A DNA stretch of 64,000 bases from CAZPQK01 sp964588695 (lineage in GTDB: Bacteria; Krumholzibacteriota; Krumholzibacteriia; WVZY01; JAKEHA01): contig CAZPQK010000009.1 in NCBI GenBank assembly GCA_964588695.1, positions 62,001-126,000 of the forward strand. The letters run 5' to 3'. The notes beneath the pieces are model-generated. The model was given only the letters and a program-made list of their open reading frames with translations. It had not been told where the DNA came from and ran no database searches. Below, in pieces: positions 9,057-18,166 of the stretch; position 1 is the stretch's first letter, and every line of letters starts with the position of its first letter. The position numbers and the translations under genes are program-made.

Positions 9057-9491
9057 TCAGGATTTCAACACGCGTGGGATCGCGTCCATGGCCAGAAGGT
9101 AGCCATCGGCTCCGAATCCGCAAACAAGGCCGCGCGCCGCAGTCGCAGTGACCGAACGGGCGCGCTCGCGACCGCGGGCGTGAATGTTACTCAAGTGGAC
9201 TTCGATGACCGGGGCCGAGATGGCGCGGATAGCATCTGCAATGGCAAGACTGGTATGGGTGTACGCGCCGGGGTTGATGACGATCGCGGCGCAGTCGCGG
9301 TCGGCCTGTTGCAGCTCATTGACGATCTCGCCTTCGACGTTAGACTGTGCGAAAGACGGGTCGATGCCTAGTTGCTTGGCATGGTCGGCGACCCGTCGGT
9401 TGATTTCATCGAGGGTTTCGTGGCCGTAGATTTCTGGTTCCCGGGTACCCAAGAGGTTCAAGTTCGGACCGTTGATGACGTGCACTTTCAT
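9057..9491 (-). CDS. aroQ: 3-dehydroquinate dehydratase, type II
   Basis: Third step of the shikimate pathway: dehydration of 3-dehydroquinate to 3-dehydroshikimate by the small dodecameric type II enzyme. The 144-residue protein starts MKVHVINGPNLNLLGTREPE, places the catalytic Tyr at residue 22 and carries INPGAYTHTS and EVHLSNIHAR, which bind substrate. The ATG overlaps the aroKB stop (ATGA), so it is translationally coupled and is the last gene of the aromatic cluster. I find no clear terminator after it. Confidence 0.97.
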   Translation of the reverse strand: MKVHVINGPNLNLLGTREPEIYGHETLDEINRRVADHAKQLGIDPSFAQSNVEGEIVNELQQADRDCAAIVINPGAYTHTSLAIADAIRAISAPVIEVHLSNIHARGRERARSVTATAARGLVCGFGADGYLLAMDAIPRVLKS

Positions 9492-11167
9492 TGGGTCGTT
9501 CCTCCTTCGATCACGGCAACGACATCGTCGATAGTGATGTCGTCCACAACGATGACCTTTCCCACATCACGCGGGATAATGTAGCGAAGCCGCCCGTTTT
9601 GATGCTTTTTGTCGAGTCGCATGGCCGCGCGAACCGCTTCGGTGTCTACGCCCTGGACGCTTGTTGGCAAGCCGCACCAGCGCAGCACGCGATCCACGCG
9701 GTGCGCGAGGAAAGGGTCGGCCTGGCCTTTGGCTGCGGCAATCTGCGCCGCCGCCACCAGTCCGATCGATACGGCCGCGCCATGCGGCATGTGCCGATGC
9801 CCTGCGGCAATTTCCAAAGCGTGTCCCAACGTGTGCCCCAGGTTGAGCAAACGTCGCGGGCCGGTCTCGTACGGGTCGGCCTGTACAATGCCGGCCTTTA
9901 CCCGAGCACATTCAAAAACACAACGCTCCAGCACGTCGGCGCGTCGAAGCACAGAAACGTCTTCACTTTCGGCCAACGCTTCCAACATTACAAAAAGGTC
10001 AGGCGCGTCGATAACGGCCGTTTTAATGACTTCGGCCATACCGTTGGCCAGTTCGCGGTCGGGCAGTGTATCCAGAAACTCGACATCCGCGATGGTCACC
10101 AGGGGCTGGTAAATCGCGCCAATAAGATTCTTGGCTTCGCGGTGGTTTACGCCAGTCTTGCCGCCAATGCTGGCGTCGACCTGGGCCAGGAGCGTGGTGG
10201 GAATTTGTACCAGCGGCATGCCTCGCATGTAGCTGGCTGCTGCGAAGCCGGCGAGGTCGCCGGTGACGCCGCCGCCGACGGCCAGCAGCGCGGTTCCGCG
10301 GTCGGCGCGAAGACGAACGAGTTCATCCAGAAGGCCGGAGTACGCTTGTAGTTTCTTGTTTTCGTCGCCATCGCGGATTGGAATAACGTCATGACCGATG
10401 CCGGATTCCTCCAACACGGTCGTCACTCGTTTTCCAACGACATCGGTGAGTTGTTCGGGAACCACGGCGATGCAGCGCCCGGTTAGACCGACTTCGCGAA
10501 GGAGTTGCGCCAGATTCTTGATAATGCCGCTGCCAACGTGGATGAAAGAGCCGCCGCCGTTAACTTCCACGCGCGGACGCGAGTGCGGCAACGCGAAGTG
10601 ACGCATGTCGACCTTCAGCGGTAGCGTGTGCGCGTCCAGGGTTAGCCACTCCAGGATCGTGTCGGCAACTTCTTGCGGAGTATGCCGACTGGTGTCGATA
10701 CTAAGTCGAATCGGCTTGTAGCCCGGCGCGCGCGATGCCATGAGGTCGCCAATGCGCCGCGCGGTCGCGTTAGGATCGGCGGGGTCGATATCGCTAAGGA
10801 GCGGCCGGTCGGGGTCGCCCGCCACTCGCGCCGCAATCTCTTCGGCGTTGGCGGTAAGCAGGAAGACGCGTTGGTGGTAAACCAACTCGGCCGTCTCTGG
10901 ATTCATTAGCGCGCCGCCGCCAAGCGCAACCACCGACGGACTACTTACATAATCGGCAATCGCGGCGCGTTCATGGGCTCGAAACGCAATCTCGCCTTCG
11001 GTCGCAAAAATTTCGGCAACCGACATTCCGACGCGTGCTTCAATTATTTCGTCGGTGTCAAAGAAAGGTCGGCCCAATCGCTCGGCGACCAGGCGTCCCA
11101 CTTCGGTTTTTCCGGTACCCATGAACCCGGCCAGTAGAATGGGTTGCTGCGAATTGAGTCGTTTCAC
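9488..11167 (-). CDS. aroKB: Shikimate kinase / 3-dehydroquinate synthase fusion
   Basis: A 559-residue protein joining two shikimate-pathway enzymes. Residues 1 to about 175 are shikimate kinase: P-loop GFMGTGKT (14-21), FFDTDEIIEARVG for shikimate and VALGGGAL. From about 190 to the end is dehydroquinate synthase, with DGDENKKLQAYSGLLDEL, LAVGGGVTGDLAGFAAASYM, the IPTTLLAQVDASIGGKTGVN segment and GHTLGHALE for zinc binding. The two halves catalyse steps 5 and 2, which are not consecutive. It starts with GTG overlapping the aroC stop (GTGA). Both active sites look intact, so both activities are expected. Confidence 0.95.
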   Translation of the reverse strand: MKRLNSQQPILLAGFMGTGKTEVGRLVAERLGRPFFDTDEIIEARVGMSVAEIFATEGEIAFRAHERAAIADYVSSPSVVALGGGALMNPETAELVYHQRVFLLTANAEEIAARVAGDPDRPLLSDIDPADPNATARRIGDLMASRAPGYKPIRLSIDTSRHTPQEVADTILEWLTLDAHTLPLKVDMRHFALPHSRPRVEVNGGGSFIHVGSGIIKNLAQLLREVGLTGRCIAVVPEQLTDVVGKRVTTVLEESGIGHDVIPIRDGDENKKLQAYSGLLDELVRLRADRGTALLAVGGGVTGDLAGFAAASYMRGMPLVQIPTTLLAQVDASIGGKTGVNHREAKNLIGAIYQPLVTIADVEFLDTLPDRELANGMAEVIKTAVIDAPDLFVMLEALAESEDVSVLRRADVLERCVFECARVKAGIVQADPYETGPRRLLNLGHTLGHALEIAAGHRHMPHGAAVSIGLVAAAQIAAAKGQADPFLAHRVDRVLRWCGLPTSVQGVDTEAVRAAMRLDKKHQNGRLRYIIPRDVGKVIVVDDITIDDVVAVIEGGTTQ

Positions 11168-12306
11168 TTTGCGAACCTCTGGTCGATACGACTGCGGTAG
11201 TGTGTCAACGCGGCTTTGGTGTCATCAATGTGGTCGCCGCCAAACTTCTCAAACAGGGCGCGACAAAGTTCCCACGCGACAACGTTCTCGGCGATTACCG
11301 AGAGCGCTGGAATCACACACACGTCGGAGCGGACGTAAGGGCTGTCGGTAGCCCGCAAGTTGCGTAGATTGAATGTACGCGCCCTTCGCTGTGCGGTTGG
11401 GATTGGTTTGGCAAATGCCCGGACCACAACGGGTTCGCCGTTCGTCATACTGCCTTCGAATCCGCCCGCATGGTTGCTCATCCGAACCACGTGACCGTCG
11501 CGAACTTCCATGGCGTCGTGTGCATCGACACCTTTGGCGCGCGCCGATTCAATACCGTCTCCAATTTCAACCGCCTTGACACTTTGAATGCTCATCATTG
11601 CCGCCGCGAGTTGCGCGTCCAACTTGCGGTCCCATTCGACGTGCGATCCGAGGCCCGGTGGTACACCGGTTGCGATGACCTCTACGGCTCCGCCGATCGA
11701 ATCGCCCGCTTCTTTGGCGGCTTTGATCGCGTCGATCATCGCGGCGGCGGCACTTTTGTCGGCGCAAAACACCGGCGACGTCTGAACCCGTTTACGCAAC
11801 GTGTTGAGGTTACCCGGCTGGCGTGGCGCGTCGACGTCACCGATCGCCAGCACCCGTCCAATGGAATCGATTCCGAATTCTTTCAGCGCCAGCTTAGCTA
11901 CTGCACCAATAGCAACTCGCATTGTTGTGCTGCGCGCACTGGCTCGCTCGGAGACCGGAGGGATGTTCTTAAGCCCGTACTTGAGGACACCGGGGAGGTC
12001 GGCATGACCGGGACGAGGAATAGTTCCCATAGCGCCGCCAGGCTTTCCTTGAACCACCCGTCCGCGGTTGGGGATTAGAATAGCGAGCGGCGCGCCAGTG
12101 GTACGATTATCCCACAGTCCGCTAATGACACTTACTTCGTCCTGCTCAATCATTTGGCGGCTGCTTCGCCCATAAGACTTGCGGCGTCGTTTGAGTTCGT
12201 GTTGTAGCGCGGCAATGGAAACCCGCACGCCAGCGGGCATGCCTTCGATGATGCCGACCAGTGCTTCGCCGTGAGAATCACCCGCAGAGAGAAAACGCAA
12301 ACCCAT
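11164..12306 (-). CDS. aroC: Chorismate synthase
   Basis: Converts EPSP to chorismate using reduced FMN, the last common step. The 380-residue protein begins with LRFLSAGDSHGEALVGIIEG and contains SGLWDNRTTGAPLAILI, RPGHADLPGVLKYG and SERASARSTTMRVAIGA, all signature segments. Its ATG overlaps the aroE stop (TAATG) and its stop overlaps the GTG of aroKB. Length is at the long end of the family, as in the Bacillus-type enzymes. The flavin reductant cannot be inferred here. Confidence 0.97.
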   Translation of the reverse strand: MGLRFLSAGDSHGEALVGIIEGMPAGVRVSIAALQHELKRRRKSYGRSSRQMIEQDEVSVISGLWDNRTTGAPLAILIPNRGRVVQGKPGGAMGTIPRPGHADLPGVLKYGLKNIPPVSERASARSTTMRVAIGAVAKLALKEFGIDSIGRVLAIGDVDAPRQPGNLNTLRKRVQTSPVFCADKSAAAAMIDAIKAAKEAGDSIGGAVEVIATGVPPGLGSHVEWDRKLDAQLAAAMMSIQSVKAVEIGDGIESARAKGVDAHDAMEVRDGHVVRMSNHAGGFEGSMTNGEPVVVRAFAKPIPTAQRRARTFNLRNLRATDSPYVRSDVCVIPALSVIAENVVAWELCRALFEKFGGDHIDDTKAALTHYRSRIDQRFAK

Positions 12307-13214
12307 TAGTTTACCTCTCTGCGCGATTGAACACCCGGTTGCGAAAACGATTCAACCGCCGCTGCCATGTCCTGTACGTCGAACACGCTTCCGGTCCACA
12401 ACCGAAAGCTCTCCGAAGCCTGGGCGACCAGTAATGCAACACCGCCCAACGGTTGTGCGCCGTACTCGCGTGCGGTTTCCAAAAATCGGGTCTGCCGCGG
12501 GTAGTACACAAAGTCAAAATACACCTGACCGGTTCGTATCCATGAAGGATCTTCCAGCAAAACGTCATGGTTGCCCGCCATGCCGACGGGCGTGGCGTTA
12601 ATGACGACCTGCGAGTCGCGAATGGCACTGCGCCGACGCGCCACGTCGAGTTCTGCGCGGGCGGATAACGAGATAGCCTCGACTGACTGCTCCGGAAACG
12701 TATAGGCCAGGCGGTCGATCAAGTCGCCGGCGTTTTTCATGTCGCGAATGCCAAATGTAACCCGCCGGGCGCCAGCGGCGAGCAGGCCGTAGCCTGCGGC
12801 GCGCGCGGCTCCGCCGCCGCCGAAGATAAACACTTCGTCGCCGCCATCGCGAATGCCGGTGAAAGTCTCAAGCGCGATCGCGGTTCCGGTGCAATCGGTG
12901 TTGTGGCCGATAATCTGGTCTTCGTCGACGACGACTGTGTTAACTGCACCAATGATCTCCGCTTCGGTGGAGACTTCTTCAACATGAAACAGGACTTCTT
13001 CTTTGTACGGAAACGTAACGTTGAATCCTTCGATACCTTGAGCGATAAGTCCACCAACCGAAGCGAAGAAAAGTTCCGGGCGAATGCCGAACGCGACGTA
13101 GGTTGCGTCGATATTGAATTCGGCGAATCCGCGGTTCATGATAAACGGCGACATGCTGTGCGACACCGGGTCGCCCACCAGGCCGTAAAGGCTAGTCTGT
13201 TCTGAAGGTGTCAT
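12306..13214 (-). CDS. aroE: Shikimate dehydrogenase
   Basis: Reduces 3-dehydroshikimate to shikimate with NADPH. The 302-residue protein has the substrate-binding segment GDPVSHSMSPFIMNRGF near the N-terminus, the catalytic lysine region NVTFPYKEEV, IGHNTDCTG and a nucleotide-binding FGGGGAARAAGYGLL. The ATG overlaps the aroA stop (TAATG) and its own stop overlaps the aroC ATG in the same way. It is a little longer than the common 270-285 residues because of a C-terminal extension of about 15 residues ending in SRREVN. Confidence 0.95.
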   Translation of the reverse strand: MTPSEQTSLYGLVGDPVSHSMSPFIMNRGFAEFNIDATYVAFGIRPELFFASVGGLIAQGIEGFNVTFPYKEEVLFHVEEVSTEAEIIGAVNTVVVDEDQIIGHNTDCTGTAIALETFTGIRDGGDEVFIFGGGGAARAAGYGLLAAGARRVTFGIRDMKNAGDLIDRLAYTFPEQSVEAISLSARAELDVARRRSAIRDSQVVINATPVGMAGNHDVLLEDPSWIRTGQVYFDFVYYPRQTRFLETAREYGAQPLGGVALLVAQASESFRLWTGSVFDVQDMAAAVESFSQPGVQSRREVN

Positions 13215-14479
13215 TATTGTCTAAGTCTTTCCAGGTCGGCAAAAAATCCAGCGTACGATACAGATGCAACTTCTGCCCCGATGATTCTTGTAGGGCTGTC
13301 GGCGGCCAGCGCCGCGATCGCCGCAGCCATGGCGATGCGATGATCGCCCGCGGCATCGATAGTAGCGCCACCGTCAAAACGATCCCGGCCGTGAACGGTC
13401 ATGCTGTCGTTGTCCGCTTCCACTTTTACACCGAACGCGCGTAGCAATGCCGTGATGCTTGCGATTCGGTCAGACTCTTTGACTCGTAGTTCGCCAATCC
13501 CGGCGAACCGCGTGATTCCGTTGGCCCGCGCCGCCGCCACCGCCACGATCGGAAACTCATCAATCATTCCCGCCACCGTGTGCGGGTCGGTGATATCGGT
13601 CGCGCGCAACTCGCTCGTCTCCGCTTGTAAGGTGCCGAGGGGCTCTTCTTCGATACCGACGTTGCTTTGCTGCAAGTGCATCCCCATCTGTTCCAGCACG
13701 CGGAGGGCGGTGGTTCGACGCGGGTTCAATCCCACGCGATCGATTGTGATCTGTGAGTCGCGCGTGATCGCCGCCGCGACCAGCCAGAACATCGCCGAAG
13801 AAAAATCCCCGGGAATAGTTTGTTCAATCCCGCGCGGGCCGATTCCTCCGGCGACTTCGACGCTTCCGTTACCGATGACGACATCCACCCCCATCCGCCG
13901 CAGCATAATCTCGGTATGGTCGCGCGTGGGAATCGTCTCAATGACCCGCGTTGTCCCTAGCGCCCCCAGGCCCGCCAGTAAAACCGCCGACTTAACCTGC
14001 GCGCTGGCGACTGGTGGCGTGTACTCGATGGCACGCAGCTGTTGGCGTGCAATTCGTAGCGGCAGTTTTCCGTCGTTCAGGTCAATATCCGCGCCCATCT
14101 GCGTCAATGGGTCGACGATTCGTTGCATTGGTCTCCGCCGCAGCGACGCGTCGCCGTCGATGGTTGCGGCGACCCCCTGGCCGCACAGTAGCCCGGCGAG
14201 CAGCCGCGCGGTAGTCCCGGAATTACCAGCGTCCAGCTCGACCCGTTCCGGAAGTTGGCCCGGCCGGATAGTGGTTGTATTACCGCCGACGTTGACCGCC
14301 GCACCCAGTTGGCTAACGCAGTCCAGCGCCGAAGCCACGTCCTGCGAAGCGGGAAGATTGTGAATCACCTGATCGCCGCGACAGATGCCGCCCAGTAGCA
14401 CGGCGCGTTGTGCGATCGACTTGTCGCCGGGAACGGTTAAGTCGCCGGCCAGTCCACGGGTTGCCGGCAAGACTCGCAT
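13214..14479 (-). CDS. aroA: 3-phosphoshikimate 1-carboxyvinyltransferase (EPSP synthase)
   Basis: Transfers the enolpyruvyl group of PEP to shikimate 3-phosphate. The 421-residue protein has PGDKSIAQRAVLLGG (residues 17-31), LDAGNSGTTARLLAGLLCG, which contains the GNSGT loop, VKSAVLLAGL, and ELRVKESDRI near the C-terminus. The first motif differs from the common KSISHR by reading KSIAQR, though the Ser and Arg remain. It lies eight bases after the DAHP synthase stop, and its stop overlaps the aroE ATG. The class (glyphosate sensitive or not) should not be guessed from this alone. Confidence 0.96.
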   Translation of the reverse strand: MRVLPATRGLAGDLTVPGDKSIAQRAVLLGGICRGDQVIHNLPASQDVASALDCVSQLGAAVNVGGNTTTIRPGQLPERVELDAGNSGTTARLLAGLLCGQGVAATIDGDASLRRRPMQRIVDPLTQMGADIDLNDGKLPLRIARQQLRAIEYTPPVASAQVKSAVLLAGLGALGTTRVIETIPTRDHTEIMLRRMGVDVVIGNGSVEVAGGIGPRGIEQTIPGDFSSAMFWLVAAAITRDSQITIDRVGLNPRRTTALRVLEQMGMHLQQSNVGIEEEPLGTLQAETSELRATDITDPHTVAGMIDEFPIVAVAAARANGITRFAGIGELRVKESDRIASITALLRAFGVKVEADNDSMTVHGRDRFDGGATIDAAGDHRIAMAAAIAALAADSPTRIIGAEVASVSYAGFFADLERLRQ

Positions 14480-14487
14480 GTGCCGGC

Positions 14488-15513
14488 TTAGGAGGGCATC
14501 GGGAGCGGATGATCCAACGCTTCAGCGACGACCCGAACGCGTTCCATCATGTCGGCGAATGCGTCAAAGTCGAGGCTTTGCGTGCCGTCGCACCACGCAG
14601 TTTTAGGCGAAGGATGAACTTCGACCAGTAGTCCATCGGCACCGGCGGCGACCGCCGCTAGCGACAACGCGGGAATGATGTCGGTGTAGCCAGCGGCGTG
14701 ACTTGGGTCGACGATAACAGGTAAATGGCTGTTACGCTTGATAACCGGGATCGCCGAGATATCCAACGTCGCGCGCGTGGCACGTTCGAAGGTGCGAATA
14801 CCGCGTTCGCATAGAATAACCTGCGAGTTGCCATTGGACACGATGTACTCGGCGGCCATCAACAGTTCTTCAACCGTGCTCATCATGCCGCGTTTAAGGA
14901 CCACCGGTTTGCGGATTTTACCCACCGCTTCGAGCAGCGCGTAGTTCTGCATATTGCGCGTTCCTACCTGCAGAACGTCGGCGTATTCGCTGCACAAAGG
15001 AACCAGATCGGGTGCAATGACTTCGGTTACCACCGGAAGTCCGGTTTCGCGTTTTGCCGCCAAAAGTATTTTCAGGCCTTCTTCGCCTAGACCCTGAAAG
15101 CTATACGGCGATGTGCGCGGCTTGAACGCGCCGCCGCGAAGAATTGAAGCCCCCGCCGCTTTTACTGCGCGAGCGGTTTGCATTACCTGGTCGGACTGTT
15201 CCACGGCACAGGGACCGGCTATCACCACAAACTGCCCGGCGCCTACGGAAACGTTCCCGACGTTAACCACTGTGTCTTCGGGATGAAACTCGCGGCTTAC
15301 CATTTTGTAAGCCTTGCTGATTGGAACGACCTGCTCCACGCCGGGTTCGTTGGTTAGGTTGGTCAGGTCGACTTCGCGTTCGCCGTCGACGACACCAATA
15401 ATGGTGCGGTCGGCCCCGCGAGTCGGATGCGGCTTAAGCCCCATCGACTCGATCGCCTTAATCACGTTACTGATCTCGGCCATGGTGGCGGTGTCTGACA
15501 TCACTACAATCAT
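14488..15513 (-). CDS. aroF: 3-deoxy-7-phosphoheptulonate (DAHP) synthase, type I-beta with N-terminal regulatory domain
   Basis: First committed step of aromatic synthesis: condensation of PEP and erythrose 4-phosphate. The 341-residue protein closely follows the Thermotoga-type enzyme: MIVVMSDTATMAEI opens a ferredoxin-like regulatory domain of about 70 residues, and the barrel has IAGPCAVE, KPRTSPYSFQGLGEEGL, KRGMMSTVEELLMAAEYI, ILCERGIRTF and VDPSHAAG. In such enzymes the N-domain mediates feedback inhibition by Tyr or Phe. The ATG at 15513 has GGAG five bases ahead and matches the family N-terminus, so an upstream in-frame extension is rejected. It is 61 bases after trpA. Confidence 0.95.
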   Translation of the reverse strand: MIVVMSDTATMAEISNVIKAIESMGLKPHPTRGADRTIIGVVDGEREVDLTNLTNEPGVEQVVPISKAYKMVSREFHPEDTVVNVGNVSVGAGQFVVIAGPCAVEQSDQVMQTARAVKAAGASILRGGAFKPRTSPYSFQGLGEEGLKILLAAKRETGLPVVTEVIAPDLVPLCSEYADVLQVGTRNMQNYALLEAVGKIRKPVVLKRGMMSTVEELLMAAEYIVSNGNSQVILCERGIRTFERATRATLDISAIPVIKRNSHLPVIVDPSHAAGYTDIIPALSLAAVAAGADGLLVEVHPSPKTAWCDGTQSLDFDAFADMMERVRVVAEALDHPLPMPS

Positions 15514-15574
15514 GAATGCTCCGTTTGCTAGCGGGTCGCTTTTGCCCGATGTTACCACGAACGCTACCCGGGGA

Positions 15575-16375
15575 CTACTTTACCTGAGTCCCCAACGCCT
15601 CGCGAACTTCTGCCAGAAACTCAGTCACGGCCCGGACCGGCGAAGTGCCGGCCGCTTGCGCCTGCGTGACCAGGTCGACGAGTCTGCTCCCGATGATGAC
15701 GCCGTCAGCCAACGCGGCCACGTCGCGAGCAATTGCGGGTGAGGAAATACCAAAGCCCACATAAAGCGGGGTTTTCGTGTGCTTCCGGGCGGCCGATATG
15801 AACGGCTCGAGCGACACCGGCGCGGTATTGCGTGCGCCGGTAACGCCTCTAACAGCAACAAGATACACAAAACCGGTGGTGCCCGTGGCGATCGCGGCAA
15901 CCCGCTCGGGGCCGCTGGTGGGGGCGAGCAGGTCAATATACTCAAGCCCTCCGCTTGCCAGGTCGCCACGGAACGGGTCGCTCTCTTCAAAGGAGACGTC
16001 GGGCAAGATAACGCCGCGAACGCCAGCGTCCCGCGCGTGCTGGGCGAAAGCGCTAACCCCCATTGCCAGCACCGGATTCACGTAGGTCATCGCCACCACC
16101 GGCACCGTAAGATTGCACGACGCGGTAAGCGTTAGCGCGCGCTCCATCGTCATTCCGTTGTCGAGAGCGGTCTGTGATGACTGTTGAATGGTTGGGCCGT
16201 CGGCAATGGGATCCGAAAAGGGTACGCCTACTTCGATGACATCGCATCCCGCGCTTTCGCAAGCGCGCATCAACTCAACAAAGGTTGTCTCGTCGGGAAA
16301 CCCCGCGGTGAGAAATGCAACCAGTGCTTTGCGCCCAGACTGCATGATGCTATGGGTGTGGTCGCTTAAAATCAC
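15575..16375 (-). CDS. trpA: Tryptophan synthase alpha chain
   Basis: Cleaves indole-3-glycerol phosphate to indole, which is channelled to TrpB. The 266-residue protein has GRKALVAFLTAGFPD, the catalytic glutamate region DVIEVGVPFSDPIADGPTIQ and LVAVRGVTGARN. The start chosen is a GTG at 16375 that overlaps the trpB stop (GTGA); it gives a normal length, whereas a longer in-frame opening into trpB would add about 30 basic, unrelated residues. An internal ATG at 16345 would leave the protein short at the N-terminus. Confidence 0.94.
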   Translation of the reverse strand: MILSDHTHSIMQSGRKALVAFLTAGFPDETTFVELMRACESAGCDVIEVGVPFSDPIADGPTIQQSSQTALDNGMTMERALTLTASCNLTVPVVAMTYVNPVLAMGVSAFAQHARDAGVRGVILPDVSFEESDPFRGDLASGGLEYIDLLAPTSGPERVAAIATGTTGFVYLVAVRGVTGARNTAPVSLEPFISAARKHTKTPLYVGFGISSPAIARDVAALADGVIIGSRLVDLVTQAQAAGTSPVRAVTEFLAEVREALGTQVK

Positions 16376-17535
16376 GCCGAATCCAACACCGTGCCTAAGT
16401 CTTTGTCGCCCCGGCCGGAGAAGTTCACGACGACAACGCGCTCGTTGGGGGCGAGATCGCGACAACGTTGGTAGGCAAAAGCCAGCGCGTGCGACGTTTC
16501 CAGCGCGGGAATGATCCCTTCCAGTTGGCAGGTTCGACGAAAAGCGGAGAGCGCGGCGCTGTCGTCGACGGCGACATAGGTTGCGCGGCCGGTGTCTTTT
16601 AACATGCTGTGCTCAGGGCCGACCCCGGGATAGTCAAGGCCGGCCGACACCGAGTGAGCCAACTCCACCTGACCGTCGTGGTTTTGCAGCAGGTAACTGT
16701 ACGCGCCGTGTAATACGCCCGGACTGCCTTTGCCGAGCGCCGCAGCGTGTCCGTGGTCGGACCCACCGGCTTCAACTCCATACAGGGCGACATCAAGATC
16801 GTCGCGGAACGCGTCGAAGATGCCGATCGCGTTGGAACCACCACCAACGCACGCGACAACTTCGTCGGGCAAGCGGCCTTCGAGTTGTAACAACTGTTCG
16901 CGTGTTTCGCGGCCAATAATGGCCTGGAAGTCTCGTACCATCGTGGGATAGGGGTGCGGGCCGACGGTTGAGCCGATAATATAATGTGTGGTATCGACGT
17001 TGGTAACCCAGTCGCGAATGGTTTCGTTGGTTGCGTCTTTTAGCGTGCGACTCCCGGAAACGACCGGTTTGACCGTCGCCCCCAGAAGTTCCATGCGTTG
17101 CACGTTGGGTTGCTGGCGTGCCATGTCTAACTCGCCCATGTAAACGGTGCACTCCAGTCCGAACAGCGCGCACACGGTTGCGGTTGCGACTCCATGTTGT
17201 CCCGCACCGGTTTCCGCAACGATGCGCTGCTTATCCATTCGCCTGGCCAACAGAGCTTGCCCTAACGCGTTGTTTATCTTGTGCGCCCCGGTGTGGTTGA
17301 GGTCCTCGCGCTTAAAGTAAATCCGAGCGCCGTTGCCAAACTCACGCGATACCCGTTCCGCCAGATAAAGCGGCGTTGGTCGCCCCGAGTACTGGGTGAG
17401 CAGTTGGGTAAGTGCGTTCTGAAACGCTTCGTCCTGTTGCGCCTCGCGGTAGGCCGTTTCCAGCTCATTCAGGCACGGCATTAGCGTTTCGGGAACAAAC
17501 TGGCCGCCGTATGCGCCAAAACGGCCCTTGCTCAT
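16372..17535 (-). CDS. trpB: Tryptophan synthase beta chain
   Basis: PLP enzyme joining indole and serine to make tryptophan. The 387-residue protein starts FGAYGGQFVPETLMPCLNEL after three residues, carries the PLP lysine in HTGAHKINNALGQ, and the phosphate-binding loop VGGGSNAIG. It is the usual TrpB1 form that partners with TrpA. The start overlaps the trpF stop by four bases. Its end is overlapped by the GTG of trpA. Confidence 0.97.
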   Translation of the reverse strand: MSKGRFGAYGGQFVPETLMPCLNELETAYREAQQDEAFQNALTQLLTQYSGRPTPLYLAERVSREFGNGARIYFKREDLNHTGAHKINNALGQALLARRMDKQRIVAETGAGQHGVATATVCALFGLECTVYMGELDMARQQPNVQRMELLGATVKPVVSGSRTLKDATNETIRDWVTNVDTTHYIIGSTVGPHPYPTMVRDFQAIIGRETREQLLQLEGRLPDEVVACVGGGSNAIGIFDAFRDDLDVALYGVEAGGSDHGHAAALGKGSPGVLHGAYSYLLQNHDGQVELAHSVSAGLDYPGVGPEHSMLKDTGRATYVAVDDSAALSAFRRTCQLEGIIPALETSHALAFAYQRCRDLAPNERVVVVNFSGRGDKDLGTVLDSA

Positions 17536-18164
17536 CGCGGGACCTCGCCAAAGAAGTGTGCCATTTCGGCGGCATCCTTCAGGCCAGGTTCGGCTTCAAC
17601 TCCACGACACACGTCGACACAAAAGGGGCGGGTTCTTTCTACCGCCTCGCGAACGTTGTGTTGGTCGAGGGCGCCGGCAAGGAACACGCGAAAACCGCGA
17701 CGCCGGTGCTGCGACACGTCACTCCACATTCGCGACAATGTTTCGGTGAGCTCGGGGTCGTCCAGCTTGGACTTGTCCAGGTCGAACAGGAAAAAACTCA
17801 CTCGCTCGTAGGCTGCCAATTGCGCAACGTCCGGCATGTTGGTGGTGTTGAATGCCTTAATAATCGGCAAGCCAGTTCCGGTGCTGACTTCGTTACAAAA
17901 CGAAGGGTCTTCGTCGCCATGAAGCTGAACGATGTCGACGCCAACGTGGTTTGCCGTGTCGATGACTTCGGCGGCGGTTTGGTTGCGAAACACGCCAACC
18001 AAAAACGCTTCCGGTAACGCCTTGCGAATTTCGGTCGCGCGATCGGCATCGATACGCCTGGGGCTGTCGGCAAAAATAAGTCCGATGTAATCGGCACCAA
18101 GTTTGTCGGCCAGAGTGGCGTCTTCGACTCGAGTCACGCCGCAAATCTTCACTCGTGTTCTCAC
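17532..18164 (-). CDS. trpF: Phosphoribosylanthranilate isomerase
   Basis: Amadori rearrangement of phosphoribosylanthranilate, the third step of the tryptophan branch. The 210-residue barrel has VKICGVTR with the catalytic Cys, ADYIGLIFADSPRRI, and VDIVQLHGDE. FLAGALDQHNVREAVE is the phosphate-binding region near the C-terminus. The GTG start lies three bases from the trpC stop and has AGAGG ahead. The stop overlaps the trpB start. Confidence 0.95.
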   Translation of the reverse strand: MRTRVKICGVTRVEDATLADKLGADYIGLIFADSPRRIDADRATEIRKALPEAFLVGVFRNQTAAEVIDTANHVGVDIVQLHGDEDPSFCNEVSTGTGLPIIKAFNTTNMPDVAQLAAYERVSFFLFDLDKSKLDDPELTETLSRMWSDVSQHRRRGFRVFLAGALDQHNVREAVERTRPFCVDVCRGVEAEPGLKDAAEMAHFFGEVPR

Positions 18165-18166
18165 GG

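Noticed and set aside
13401..14363. Plus-strand open frame of 320 codons inside aroA
   Set aside because: Serine/arginine-rich low-complexity product antisense to a clear EPSP synthase; a GC-frame shadow.
15514..15574. Separate promoter or terminator between trpA and aroF
   Set aside because: I looked for hairpins with T runs and -35/-10 pairs in these 61 bases and found none convincing, but only by eye.
16376..16465. N-terminal extension of trpA into trpB
   Set aside because: The extra 30 residues are Arg-rich and unlike any TrpA; a GTG overlapping the trpB stop gives the normal length.
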